Source: Azospirillum brasilense (GTDB lineage: Bacteria; Pseudomonadota; Alphaproteobacteria; Azospirillales; Azospirillaceae). From it: a stretch of DNA of 51,256 nucleotides. Below are positions 8,010-15,640 of the stretch, one piece after another. The translations under genes were made by a program, and so were the position numbers. Every line of letters starts with the position of its first letter. Position 1 is the stretch's first letter. The notes beneath the pieces are model-generated. The model was not told the DNA's origin, ran no database searches, and worked only from the letters and a program-made list of their open reading frames with translations. The DNA lies in NCBI RefSeq assembly GCF_003349955.1, contig NZ_QLKQ01000052.1, forward strand, positions 1 through 51,256, read 5' to 3'.

Positions 8010-8696
8010 GTGCTTCTGCAAATCCCCGACGTTCTGACCGCCGACGAGGTCGCCCACTGCCGCGCCGTGCTGGAGGCGTCGCCCTGGGTCGATGGCCGCG
8101 TCACCGCGGGCTCCCAGGCGGTGCTGGCCAAGAACAACCTGCAGATCCCGGAGGAGAGCGACACCGCCCGCGAGCTGGGCGTGGTCATCCTGAAGGCGCT
8201 GGGGCGCAACCCGGCCTTCAACTCCGCGGCCCTGCCGCTGCGCGTCTTGCCGCCCATGTTCAACCGCTACGATTTGGACATGACCTACGGCAACCATGTG
8301 GACAACGCCATCCGGGCCATTCCGGGCACCGGCGGCCTGCGCCTGCGGGCCGACGTCTCCACCACGATCTTCCTCAGCGATCCCGGCGAGTATGACGGTG
8401 GCGATCTGGTCGTCGAGGACACCTACGGCACCAAGGGCGTGAAGCTGCCGGCGGGGCACGCCGTGGTCTACCCGTCCAGCAGCCTGCACCGGGTGACCCC
8501 GGTGACGCGCGGCTCGCGCTGGGCCTCCTTCTTCTTCACGCAGTCGCTGGTCAAGGACGACGGGCTGCGGGCGATGCTCTACGACCTCGACGTCGCGATC
8601 ATCGACCTGCGCCGGGAACTGAGCGATCAACACCCGTCCGTGCTGGCCCTGGTCAACCACTATCACAACCTGCTGCGGCGCTGGGCGGAGGTGTGA
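8010..8696 (+). CDS. piuC: PKHD-type Fe(II)/2-oxoglutarate-dependent hydroxylase (PiuC/YbiX family)
   Basis: A 228-residue cytosolic dioxygenase of the PiuC/YbiX family. The metal-binding facial triad is visible as H96 and D98 (GNHVDNA) and H160 (SSSLHRV). R170 (RGSRWAS) is placed to hold 2-oxoglutarate. The family is linked to iron uptake by constant linkage to Fiu/PiuA receptors, but the hydroxylated substrate is unknown. The start is GTG at 8010 with AAAAGGA 9 nt upstream. It follows the TonB receptor with one repeat element between, and its stop overlaps the start of the Sel1 gene, so those two are translationally coupled. Confidence 0.92.
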   Translation: MLLQIPDVLTADEVAHCRAVLEASPWVDGRVTAGSQAVLAKNNLQIPEESDTARELGVVILKALGRNPAFNSAALPLRVLPPMFNRYDLDMTYGNHVDNAIRAIPGTGGLRLRADVSTTIFLSDPGEYDGGDLVVEDTYGTKGVKLPAGHAVVYPSSSLHRVTPVTRGSRWASFFFTQSLVKDDGLRAMLYDLDVAIIDLRRELSDQHPSVLALVNHYHNLLRRWAEV

Positions 8697-9367
8697 TGGA
8701 CGGGATCACTGCCTGTTCCACGGAAGGGCTGGGCATCATCGACGTGCAGCTCGCCCTGGGTCAGCGGTGCCTCGACCGCGGCGGGGCTGAGCGGGCGCGG
8801 GCGGTGGAGTGGTTCCGCATCGCCGCCCGCAGCGGCGACGCCCGCGCCGTCAACATGCTGGGCCGCTGCCACGAGCACGGTTGGGGCGTGCCCGCCGACC
8901 CCGCCCTGGCCGCCGCCCATTACCGCCGGGCCGCCGAGTTGGGCGACGCCTGGGCGCTGTTCAATCTGGCCGATCTGCATTGCCGCGGTGTCGGCGTTCC
9001 GGCGGACGACGCCGAAGCTTACCGGCTCTACGCCGCCGCGGCCCGCCGGGGCAACGTGAAGGCGCTGAACATGCTGGGCTTGCTCCACGAGGCCGGGCGT
9101 GCGGTGGCCGAGGACGGGGCGGGCGCCCGTCAACTCTTCCAGGCCGCCGCCGAGGGCGGGGATTGCTGGGGCCGCTTCAACCATGCCCGGCTGCTGCTCC
9201 AGGACGGGCGGACGGAGGAGGCGCTGGCGTGGTTCGCGCGGGCGCTGGAAACCGGCTTCCCCGACTTTTACCGTGGCATGGCCGCCGCCCTGGCCGACCA
9301 GCCCGACCCGCGCCTGCGCGCGTTGGCGCGACGGGCGGGCGCGTTGGCGGAGGGCCGTTCTTCATAG
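8696..9367 (+). CDS. Sel1-repeat (TPR-like) protein
   Basis: A 223-residue soluble protein made of Sel1-like helical repeats from ~30 to ~180: AVEWFRIAARSGDARAVNMLGRCHEHGWGV, AAHYRRAAELGDAWALFNLADLHCRGVGV, AYRLYAAAARRGNVKALNMLGLLHEAG and a degenerate fourth. Such proteins scaffold protein-protein contacts. A Sel1 gene also follows piuC in Pseudomonas (PA4516), which supports a conserved module. ATG 8696 overlaps the hydroxylase stop by one base; GTG 8693 is an alternative start. Its stop codon TAG at 9365 is the first base triplet of the second repeat element, so insertion of that repeat may have reset the C-terminus. Confidence 0.85.
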   Translation: MDGITACSTEGLGIIDVQLALGQRCLDRGGAERARAVEWFRIAARSGDARAVNMLGRCHEHGWGVPADPALAAAHYRRAAELGDAWALFNLADLHCRGVGVPADDAEAYRLYAAAARRGNVKALNMLGLLHEAGRAVAEDGAGARQLFQAAAEGGDCWGRFNHARLLLQDGRTEEALAWFARALETGFPDFYRGMAAALADQPDPRLRALARRAGALAEGRSS

Positions 9368-9484
9368 CCCTCTCCCCTCCGGGGAGAGGGTGGCCCGTAG
9401 GGCCGGTGAGGGGGATGCGCGTGGTGGGACGTCCGGCAAAAGCGCAACCCCCTCACCCTAACCCTCTCCCCAGAGGGGAGAGGG
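9365..9484. repeat. ~120-bp palindromic intergenic repeat, copy 2 (inverted centre)
   Basis: The flanks match copy 1 (7841-7960) almost base for base in the same direction. The central 33 nt match the reverse complement of copy 1's centre with about three differences. The centre is bounded by the inverted arms GGTGAGGGGG and CCCCCTCACC. It supplies the Sel1 gene's stop codon and ends 23 bp before the dehydrogenase start. Confidence 0.85.
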
Positions 9485-9507
9485 AATGTTGCTTAAGGAT
9501 TCTTGAA

Positions 9508-10596
9508 ATGAGCGTTCCCGCCGACACCGTCTCGCTCCACGACTACGAGCGCCACTTCACCGCCCGCGTCGATGCGGCGACCCGCGCCTACATCGCCGGG
9601 ACCGGGGCGGACGGCATCACCCGGCAGGCCAACCGCGACGCCTACGACCGGATGCGCCTGATGCCGCGGGCGTTGCGCGACCTGTCGCAGGCCAGCGCCT
9701 CGACGACCCTGTTCGGGCAAGCCATGCCCTATCCCATCCTGATCGCGCCGATGGCCTTCCACCGGCTGGTCCATCGCGACGGGGAGCGGGCGACCGCGCA
9801 GGCGGCGGGCCTCACCGGCACCTGGATGACCGTCAGCACCCAGTCCAGCGTGACGCTGGAGGAGGTCGCGGCGGCGGCCGGCGGGCCGCTGTGGTTCCAG
9901 CTCTACACCCAACCCCGGCCGGAGGACACGCTGGCCCTGGTGCGGCGGGCGGAGGCCGCGGGCTACCGCGCGCTGGTGCTGACGGTGGACGCGCCGGTCA
10001 GCGGCTTGCGCAACATCGAACAGCGCGCCGGTTTCCGCCTGCCCGACGGCATCGCGCCGGTCAATCTGGCCGGGCTGGCGCCGGACCCTTTCACCCCGTC
10101 GCGGCCCGGCAGCCCGGTCTTCCAGGGCATGCTGCACGCCGCGGCCACCTGGGACACGGTGCGCTGGCTGTGCGCCGGGACGCGGCTGCCGGTGCTGCTG
10201 AAAGGGATCATGAACCCCGACGACGTCGACCCCGCCATCGCGGCCGGGGCGGCGGGGATCATCGTGTCGAACCATGGCGGGCGGACGCTCGACACGCTGC
10301 CCGCGGTGGCGGAGGTGCTGCCGCTGGTCGCCGCCCGCGCGGCGGGCCGCCTGCCCATCCTGGCGGACGGCGGCATCCGGCGCGGCACCGACGTCCTGAA
10401 GGCGCTGGCGCTGGGCGCCGACGCGGTGCTGGTGGGCCAGCCGGTGCTGCACGCCCTGGCGGTCGGCGGCATGGCGGGGGTGGCGCACATGCTGACCATC
10501 CTGCAGACCGAGCTGGAGGTTGCCATGGCGTTGAGCGGGCGGGCGCGGCTGGCCGACATCGACCGTTCGGTGATCTTCGACCCGCCGCGCTTCTAA
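9508..10596 (+). CDS. FMN-dependent 2-hydroxy-acid dehydrogenase/oxidase (LldD-like)
   Basis: A 362-residue TIM-barrel flavoenzyme that oxidises a 2-hydroxy acid to a 2-oxo acid. Visible motifs are the N-terminal DYERHF...AYDRMRLMPRALRD segment, PILIAPMAFHRLVH for the FMN phosphate side, LVLTVDAP, LLKGIMNPDDV with the flavin lysine, SNHGGR with catalytic H256 and the substrate arginine, and LADGGIRRGTDVLKAL plus VGQPVLHAL. No signal peptide is seen, so it is cytosolic or peripheral. The start follows AAGGA. It ends 6 bp from the convergent ABC ATPase gene. The substrate (lactate, glycolate or another acid) is undetermined, and its tie to the iron module is positional only. Confidence 0.9.
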   Translation: MSVPADTVSLHDYERHFTARVDAATRAYIAGTGADGITRQANRDAYDRMRLMPRALRDLSQASASTTLFGQAMPYPILIAPMAFHRLVHRDGERATAQAAGLTGTWMTVSTQSSVTLEEVAAAAGGPLWFQLYTQPRPEDTLALVRRAEAAGYRALVLTVDAPVSGLRNIEQRAGFRLPDGIAPVNLAGLAPDPFTPSRPGSPVFQGMLHAAATWDTVRWLCAGTRLPVLLKGIMNPDDVDPAIAAGAAGIIVSNHGGRTLDTLPAVAEVLPLVAARAAGRLPILADGGIRRGTDVLKALALGADAVLVGQPVLHALAVGGMAGVAHMLTILQTELEVAMALSGRARLADIDRSVIFDPPRF

Positions 10597-10602
10597 AAGA
10601 CT

Positions 10603-11361
10603 CTATTGATAATACAGCGCGATGCGCTGGCCGGCGTTCTCCATCACCTGGGCCTCGACGCCGTAAACGTCGCGGATGACCTCGGGGGTGATGATGACCT
10701 CCGGCGGCCCCTGGTGCACCACCCGGCCGTCGCGCATCGCGACGATGCGGTCGGAGTAGCAGGAGGCGAAGTTGATGTCGTGCAGCACCAGCACGACGGT
10801 CTTGCCGAACGCGTCGGCGGTGCGGCGGAACAGCTTCATCATCGCCACGGCGTGCTTGACGTCGAGGTTGTTCAGCGGCTCGTCGAGCAGGATGTATTCG
10901 GTGTCCTGGCACAGCACCATGGCGATGAAGGCGCGCTGGCGCTGGCCGCCCGACAACTCGTCCAGGAAGCGGCCGGCCAGCGGCTCCAGGTCCAGGTAGC
11001 GCAGCGCGTTGCGGATGTGCCCGCGGTCGTCCTCGGTCAGGCGGCCCTTGCTGTGCGGGTAGCGGCCGAAGGCGACGAGGTCCTCCACCGTCAGGCGCGA
11101 CATGATCTGGTTGTCCTGGCGCAGGATGGACAGGCGGCGGGCCAGCACCTCCCCCGGCGTGGTGGTCACGTCCAGCCCGTCGATTTCCACCGTGCCCGAG
11201 GACATCGGCAGCAGGCGGCTGATGATCGAGAGCAGCGTCGATTTGCCGGCCCCGTTCGCCCCGATCAGCGAGATCACCCCGCCCGCCGGCAGGGACAGGG
11301 ACACCCCGTCGACGACGACGGTGCCGTTGTAGCGCTTCGTGATGTTCTTGACGTCGATCAT
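10603..11361 (-). CDS. Iron-siderophore ABC transporter ATPase (FatE/CeuD/YclP type)
   Basis: A 252-residue ATPase powering siderophore import. It shows Walker A GANGAGKST, signature LSGGQRQRAF, Walker B YILLDEP and the switch histidine in VLVLHDINFA. The TRRLSILRQDNQIMSRLTVEDLVAFGR region is typical of the YclP/CeuD/FatE group of petrobactin/catecholate systems. ATG 11361 overlaps the upstream permease stop (ATGA), so expression is coupled. It is the last gene of the four-gene minus-strand operon. Alternative substrates such as other ferric siderophores or heme are possible; the binding-protein gene favours a siderophore. Confidence 0.93.
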   Translation of the reverse strand: MIDVKNITKRYNGTVVVDGVSLSLPAGGVISLIGANGAGKSTLLSIISRLLPMSSGTVEIDGLDVTTTPGEVLARRLSILRQDNQIMSRLTVEDLVAFGRYPHSKGRLTEDDRGHIRNALRYLDLEPLAGRFLDELSGGQRQRAFIAMVLCQDTEYILLDEPLNNLDVKHAVAMMKLFRRTADAFGKTVVLVLHDINFASCYSDRIVAMRDGRVVHQGPPEVIITPEVIRDVYGVEAQVMENAGQRIALYYQ

Positions 11362-12341
11362 CGGGCCGACCCCCGCACCAGGATGAACAGGAAGGCGAGA
11401 CCGCCCACGAACTCGATGACGATGCTGAGCGCGGCGTTGTAGCCGAACACCCGCTCCAGCACGAGCTGGCCGGCGACCAGCGTCAGCACGGCGAGCAGCA
11501 CCGCGGCCGGCAGGATCAGCGCGTGCCGGTGCGAGCGGACCACCAGATAGGCGAGGTTGGCGACCAGCAGCCCGAAGAAGGTGATCGGCCCGACCAGCGC
11601 CGTGGACACCGACACCAGGATGGACACCATCACCAGCACCGCCATCACCGCGCGCCGGTGCTCCACGCCGAGGTTGATCGCGGCGTCGCGCCCCAGCGCC
11701 AGCACGTCGAAGGTGCGCCGCCACCGCCAGCCGACCAGCGACACCGCCAGAACGACCAGCGCCGACACCGTCAGCAGCTCGACGTCCACCCGGTTGAAGT
11801 TGGCGAACAGCCGGTCCTGCACCGTCAGGAACTCGTTGGGGTCGATGATGCGCTGAAGGAAGCTGGTCAGGCTGCGGAACAGCACGCCGAAGACGATGCC
11901 GACGAGGAGCAGCAGATGTAGGCTGCGCCGGTTGTCGCCCCGCCCCGCGCCGTTGAACAGCCACCAGTAGAGCAGGCCGGAGAAGACGACCATCGACGCC
12001 ACCTCCACCCCGAAGCGCAGCCGCGGGTCGAGCGACGCCACCAGACCGCTGCCGAACTGGAAGACCAGCAGCGTCTGGATCATCCGGTAGAGATGGTCGA
12101 ATCCCATCACCGAGGGGGTGAGGATGCGGTTGTTGGTGATCGTCTGGAACAGGACGGTCGACACGGCGACGGCGTAGCCGACCAGCACCATGGCGGCGAT
12201 CTTGGTGCCGCGGAAGGCCAGGATGAAGTCCCACTTGCCGCGCGCGCCCAAAGTCATGAACAGCGCGATCGCCAGCAGGGTCAGCGCCGACAGGCCGCCC
12301 AGCACGATCGTCGGCGAGAGGATGCGGCGGTCAGCCGGCAT
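11358..12341 (-). CDS. Iron-siderophore ABC transporter permease (FatC/CeuC type)
   Basis: A 327-residue FecCD-family permease with about nine to ten hydrophobic spans. It has the family features TPSVMGFDHLYRMIQTLLVF, LGRDAAINLGV (the cytoplasmic loop that contacts the ATPase) and VGPITFFGLLVANLAYLVV. The FDHLY motif and the relatively short form resemble CeuC/FatC/YclO. It pairs with the next-door permease to form a heterodimeric channel. Its start lies inside the 3' end of the upstream permease gene (11-bp overlap). Confidence 0.93.
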   Translation of the reverse strand: MPADRRILSPTIVLGGLSALTLLAIALFMTLGARGKWDFILAFRGTKIAAMVLVGYAVAVSTVLFQTITNNRILTPSVMGFDHLYRMIQTLLVFQFGSGLVASLDPRLRFGVEVASMVVFSGLLYWWLFNGAGRGDNRRSLHLLLLVGIVFGVLFRSLTSFLQRIIDPNEFLTVQDRLFANFNRVDVELLTVSALVVLAVSLVGWRWRRTFDVLALGRDAAINLGVEHRRAVMAVLVMVSILVSVSTALVGPITFFGLLVANLAYLVVRSHRHALILPAAVLLAVLTLVAGQLVLERVFGYNAALSIVIEFVGGLAFLFILVRGSAR

Positions 12342-13308
12342 GGCCGTTCCTCCGCAGCAGGAGATAGAGGAACAGGGCGCTGCCGATCACTCCCATCATC
12401 GTCCCGATCGGGATCTCGTAGGGGTGGATCACCAGCCGCCCGGCGATGTCGCAGGCCAGCACCAGCCCGGCCCCCATCAGCGCGACCCAGGGCAGGGACC
12501 CGCGCATGTTGTCGCCGCGGACGAGACTGACGACGTTGGGAACGATCAGCCCGAGGAAAGGGATCATGCCGCAGGTGGCGATCACCGCCGCGGTGGTCAT
12601 CGACACGATGACCAGCCCCAGCGCCATCACCTTGCGGTGGTCGATGCCCAGGTTGGTGGCGACGTCCCGCCCCATCCCGGCGACGGTGAAGCGGTCCGCC
12701 GCCAGATAGGCGACGCCGGTCAGGGCGGCGCTCAGCCACAGCAGCTCGTAGCGGCCGAGCAGGATGGCGGAGAAGTCCCCGGTCTCCCAGCCGCGCACCG
12801 ACTGGATCAGGTCCTGGCGGTAGGCGATGAATTCGGTCATCGCCGTGATGACCCCGCCCAGCATGATGCCGACCAGCGGCACCACCAGCGGCGAGCGCAG
12901 CGGCACCTGCCGCAGGATCGCCAGGAACAGACCCGTCCCGGCCAGCGCGCACAGGCTGGCGACGGCCATGCGCCCGAACACCGGCATCTCCGGCGCCAGC
13001 AGCGAGACCATCATCATGCCGAAGATGGCCGATTCCGCGGTGCCGGCGGTGGAGGGCTCGACGAAGCGGTTGCGCACCAGCATCTGGAGGAGCAGGCCCG
13101 ACACCGCCATGGCGGCGCCGGCCAGGATCAGCGCCAGCGTCCGGGGCAGGCGGCTGACCAGCAGCACCTGGGTGGCCTGGTCCGCGGCCCCGCCACCGAA
13201 CAACGTCGCCAAGCTCACGTCGCTGACGCCGACGAACAGGCTCCACACGGCCAGCAGGCCGATGCCCACGGTCGCCAGCGGCAGCGTGGCGATTGGCAGG
13301 GTCTTCAC
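12331..13308 (-). CDS. Iron-siderophore ABC transporter permease (FatD/CeuB type)
   Basis: A 325-residue FecCD-family permease. It shows LPRTLALILAGAAMAVSGLLLQMLVRNRFVEPSTAGTAESA, the classic first half of FecD/FhuB-type channels, then GRDVATNLGIDHRKV facing the ATPase, and CGMIPFLGLIVPNVVSLVRGDNMRGSLP. The start is GTG at 13308, only 3 bp after the binding-protein stop, and the 3' end overlaps the next permease. With the partner permease it forms the inner-membrane channel of the importer. Confidence 0.92.
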   Translation of the reverse strand: MKTLPIATLPLATVGIGLLAVWSLFVGVSDVSLATLFGGGAADQATQVLLVSRLPRTLALILAGAAMAVSGLLLQMLVRNRFVEPSTAGTAESAIFGMMMVSLLAPEMPVFGRMAVASLCALAGTGLFLAILRQVPLRSPLVVPLVGIMLGGVITAMTEFIAYRQDLIQSVRGWETGDFSAILLGRYELLWLSAALTGVAYLAADRFTVAGMGRDVATNLGIDHRKVMALGLVIVSMTTAAVIATCGMIPFLGLIVPNVVSLVRGDNMRGSLPWVALMGAGLVLACDIAGRLVIHPYEIPIGTMMGVIGSALFLYLLLRRNGHAG

Positions 13309-13311
13309 GGG

Positions 13312-14241
13312 TCAGGACTTTCGGGACAGCGCCGCGAGGAGGTGGTCCACGTCCTGCTGGAGCGCCTGCAGCCCGCCGCCGACGAGGTACCAGTTGCCGC
13401 CGTTCAGATAGACGACCTGGTTCTTCCGCCAGGCGATGGTGCGGCGGACGATGTCGTTGTCGAGGAACTGCCGGGCCGGGGTGCCGTCCTGCCCGATGGC
13501 GGCGTCGCGGTCGATCACGAACAGCCAGTCCGGGTTGGTTTCCAGGATGAATTCGAAGGAGATGGCCTGCCCATGGTTGGCGACCTTCAGGTCGGGTGCG
13601 GCTGGCTGGATGCCGAACTCCGAGTGCAGGATGCCGAAGCGCGATCCCGGTCCGTAGGCGCTCATCTTGCCGCCGGTGGTCAGCACCAGCAGGCCCTTGC
13701 CGGCGTTGCCCGCCACCGTTTTCAACTCGGCGATGGAGGCGCGCAGCCGGTCCAGCCTCCGCTTGACCTCGGCGGTCTTGCCGAAGATGCGGCCCAGCGT
13801 CTCGGCGTTGGCGATGGCGCTGTTCAGGAAGTCGGTCTGGTCGGTCGTCATGTCGAGCGTCGGCGCGATGCGCGACAGCTCGGCGTATTTCGGGGCGGAG
13901 CGGCCGCCGGCGATGATCAGGCCGGGCTCGGCGGCGTTCACCGCCTCGTAGTCGGGCTCGAACAGCGTGCCGATCTTCGCGTAGGACGGCCCGTCATACT
14001 TGGCGAGGTGCGGCGGCTTCAGCCCCGTGGGCACCCCGGCGATCGCCACGCCCAGCGCGTCCAGCGTGTCCAGCGAGGTCATGTCGAAGACCAGGACGGG
14101 GTCGAGCTTGGCGGGAAGCCGCGTCTCGCCCTGCGCGTGCCGCACCGTCATGTCCTGGGCGTGACCCGGGACGGGAGCCAGGGCGGCGAGGCCGACCATG
14201 GCGGCGGTCATGGCGAGGGCGTGGCGACGGGTCAGCTTCAT
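13312..14241 (-). CDS. Siderophore-binding periplasmic protein (FatB/CeuE/YclQ type)
   Basis: A 309-residue exported solute-binding protein. MKLTRRHALAMTAAMVGLAALAPVPGHAQ is an export signal with a Lys-Arg-Arg start that could suit either Sec or Tat. The mature part has the two-lobe FecB fold with LDTLDALGV, AAEPGLIIAGGR and the tell-tale GGKMSAYGPGSRFGILHSEFG loop of the CeuE/FatB/YclQ group, which bind catecholate or mixed siderophores such as petrobactin. I chose ATG 14241 with GGAGAG upstream; an open frame continues further upstream but has no signal there. It is first in the operon, with a GCGAAT palindrome 84 bp upstream. Confidence 0.92.
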   Translation of the reverse strand: MKLTRRHALAMTAAMVGLAALAPVPGHAQDMTVRHAQGETRLPAKLDPVLVFDMTSLDTLDALGVAIAGVPTGLKPPHLAKYDGPSYAKIGTLFEPDYEAVNAAEPGLIIAGGRSAPKYAELSRIAPTLDMTTDQTDFLNSAIANAETLGRIFGKTAEVKRRLDRLRASIAELKTVAGNAGKGLLVLTTGGKMSAYGPGSRFGILHSEFGIQPAAPDLKVANHGQAISFEFILETNPDWLFVIDRDAAIGQDGTPARQFLDNDIVRRTIAWRKNQVVYLNGGNWYLVGGGLQALQQDVDHLLAALSRKS

Positions 14242-14324
14242 CCTTGACTCTCCTTCAACTTTGCCGGGACGGCCTATGCCGGAAGGGCGGGCGCACTGTG
14301 GTCCGGATTCCTGCGGAACGTCAA

Positions 14325-14345
14325 TGCGAATTCCTCGCATTCGCA
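14325..14345. promoter_or_regulatory. TGCGAAT-N7-ATTCGCA palindrome, candidate iron operator
   Basis: Perfect 7-nt inverted arms (14325-14331 and 14339-14345) lie between the minus-strand siderophore ABC operon and the plus-strand PadR gene. The half-site matches the one at 3531-3568 upstream of the other iron locus in this window. The binding protein is unknown; Fur is the first candidate. Confidence 0.5.
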
Positions 14346-14425
14346 GTATGTTGGCTGGGCGTGGCTGAGGACGGCTGCGGTCCCTCTTCCGTCCGGGGAG
14401 AGGAAATAAGCGTCTTGGGGACTTG

Positions 14426-14445
14426 TATCGCGACATGTCACGATA
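14426..14445. promoter_or_regulatory. Palindromic operator of the PadR gene
   Basis: TATCGCGACATGTCACGATA is symmetric at all but one pair of positions. It is followed 12 bp later by a second partial site TATC-GA-GATA (14457-14466), and the PadR start is at 14483. PadR regulators commonly repress their own promoters through such sites, so autoregulation is the likely role. Confidence 0.65.
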
Positions 14446-14482
14446 TATCTTTGACCTATCGAGATACAGGGGAGCACCCGTC

Positions 14483-15112
14483 ATGAAATTTTTCCCGAAT
14501 CCCTTCTGCGGCCGGATGCGCCGCCATCACCCCGGCCCGCACGGCGATGGCCCCCACGGAGGCGGTCCCCGTCATGGCGGCGGGCGTCACGCCGCGGAGG
14601 GCGGCTGGGGCCATGAGCATCACGAGCGGCGCGGTGGGCGCGGCGGCCGGCGCGGCGTCTTCGAGGCGTCGGAACTGCGGCTGGTCCTGCTGCGGCTGAT
14701 CGCCGACGAGCCGCGGCACGGCTATGACCTGATCCGCGCCGTCGAGGAGCTGACCGGCGGCGGCTACGTGCCCAGCCCCGGCGTGATCTACCCGACGCTG
14801 TCGCTGCTGGAGGAGATGGGCCACATCGCCAAGGCCGACGCCGAGGGCGCGCGCAAGCCCTTCGCCGTGACCCCGGAGGGCACCGCCCAGCTCGCCCAGG
14901 ACGCGGCCACCGTCGAGGCGCTGTTCGCCCGCCTCGCCGCCCTGGCCACCCGGCGGGCCCACACCGACGGCGCTCCGATCCGCCGCGCCATGGAGAATCT
15001 CAAGGCCGTGCTGATGCACCGGCTGGGGCGCGAGGGCGTTGACGCGGACACGGTGCACGCCGCGGTCTCGATCCTCGACGAGGCGGCCCAGCGCATCGAA
15101 CGGCTTCCCTGA
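14483..15112 (+). CDS. PadR-family regulator with His-rich N-terminus (YqjI-like)
   Basis: A 209-residue transcription factor. Residues ~10-60 hold nine histidines among Gly, Arg and Pro, like the metal-binding leader of E. coli YqjI, a nickel-responsive repressor of a ferric-siderophore reductase gene. Residues ~75-150 are the PadR winged helix (ELRLVLLRLIADEPRHGYDLIRAVEELTGG, then PSPGVIYPTLSLLEEMGHI). The C-terminal helices would dimerise. ATG 14483 has AGGGGAG upstream, and an earlier in-frame ATG lies in the operator. The DUF2218 gene follows 55 bp downstream. Metal sensing is inferred from composition and context. Confidence 0.9.
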   Translation: MKFFPNPFCGRMRRHHPGPHGDGPHGGGPRHGGGRHAAEGGWGHEHHERRGGRGGRRGVFEASELRLVLLRLIADEPRHGYDLIRAVEELTGGGYVPSPGVIYPTLSLLEEMGHIAKADAEGARKPFAVTPEGTAQLAQDAATVEALFARLAALATRRAHTDGAPIRRAMENLKAVLMHRLGREGVDADTVHAAVSILDEAAQRIERLP

Positions 15113-15167
15113 ATCACCGGCCTGAATCACCGGCCTGAAAACACCATCACCGCACAGAAGGATCGTC

Positions 15168-15494
15168 ATGAGACACGCCAGCAGCGTCCGCGTCCCGACC
15201 CCGAACGGCAGCCGCTACCTCCAGCAGCTCTGCAAGCACTGGGCGCACAATCTGACGGTGGAGTACACGCCGGAGGCGGGGAGCGTCGTCTTCCCGCACA
15301 ACGCCCGCGGCGCCGATTGGCCGGGCGACGCCACCCTGACGCTCCAGGCCCGGCCGGACGGGCTGGACTGTCGGCTGGACGCCAGCTCCGCCGAGCATCT
15401 GGCCGCGCTCAAGGGCGCGCTGGAACGCCATCTCGACCGCTTCGCCTTCCGCGAGGTGCCGCTGGCCTATCCCTGGCAGGACGGGGCGGCCTGA
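15168..15494 (+). CDS. DUF2218-domain protein
   Basis: A 108-residue protein matching the DUF2218 pattern: RYLQQLCKHWAHN near the start, a beta-rich middle (LTLQARPDGLDCRLDA) and a C-terminal helix LERHLDRFAFRE. DUF2218 occurs alone or fused to siderophore-interacting ferric reductases, and often beside PadR genes, as here. No reductase is encoded nearby. The start follows AGAAGGA. Its function is unknown; a role in iron or siderophore handling is inferred from these associations. Confidence 0.82.
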   Translation: MRHASSVRVPTPNGSRYLQQLCKHWAHNLTVEYTPEAGSVVFPHNARGADWPGDATLTLQARPDGLDCRLDASSAEHLAALKGALERHLDRFAFREVPLAYPWQDGAA

Positions 15495-15640
15495 TCCGGT
15501 TGTTCCTTTGTCCCTTGTTGCAACAGGAGATTTTTTGTCACCGCAATGTTGAGCGGCCTGCATGGATATGCCTTGAACTCCCCCGCCGGAATACGGGAAG
15601 AACCATCCTGAAGAAACAGGGATGGCAGGAGGGGGCAACC

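Noticed and set aside
14258..14483. Upstream extension of the siderophore-binding protein to about 390 residues
   Set aside because: The extension covers both palindromes and has no export signal, while ATG 14241 has a ribosome site and a signal peptide.
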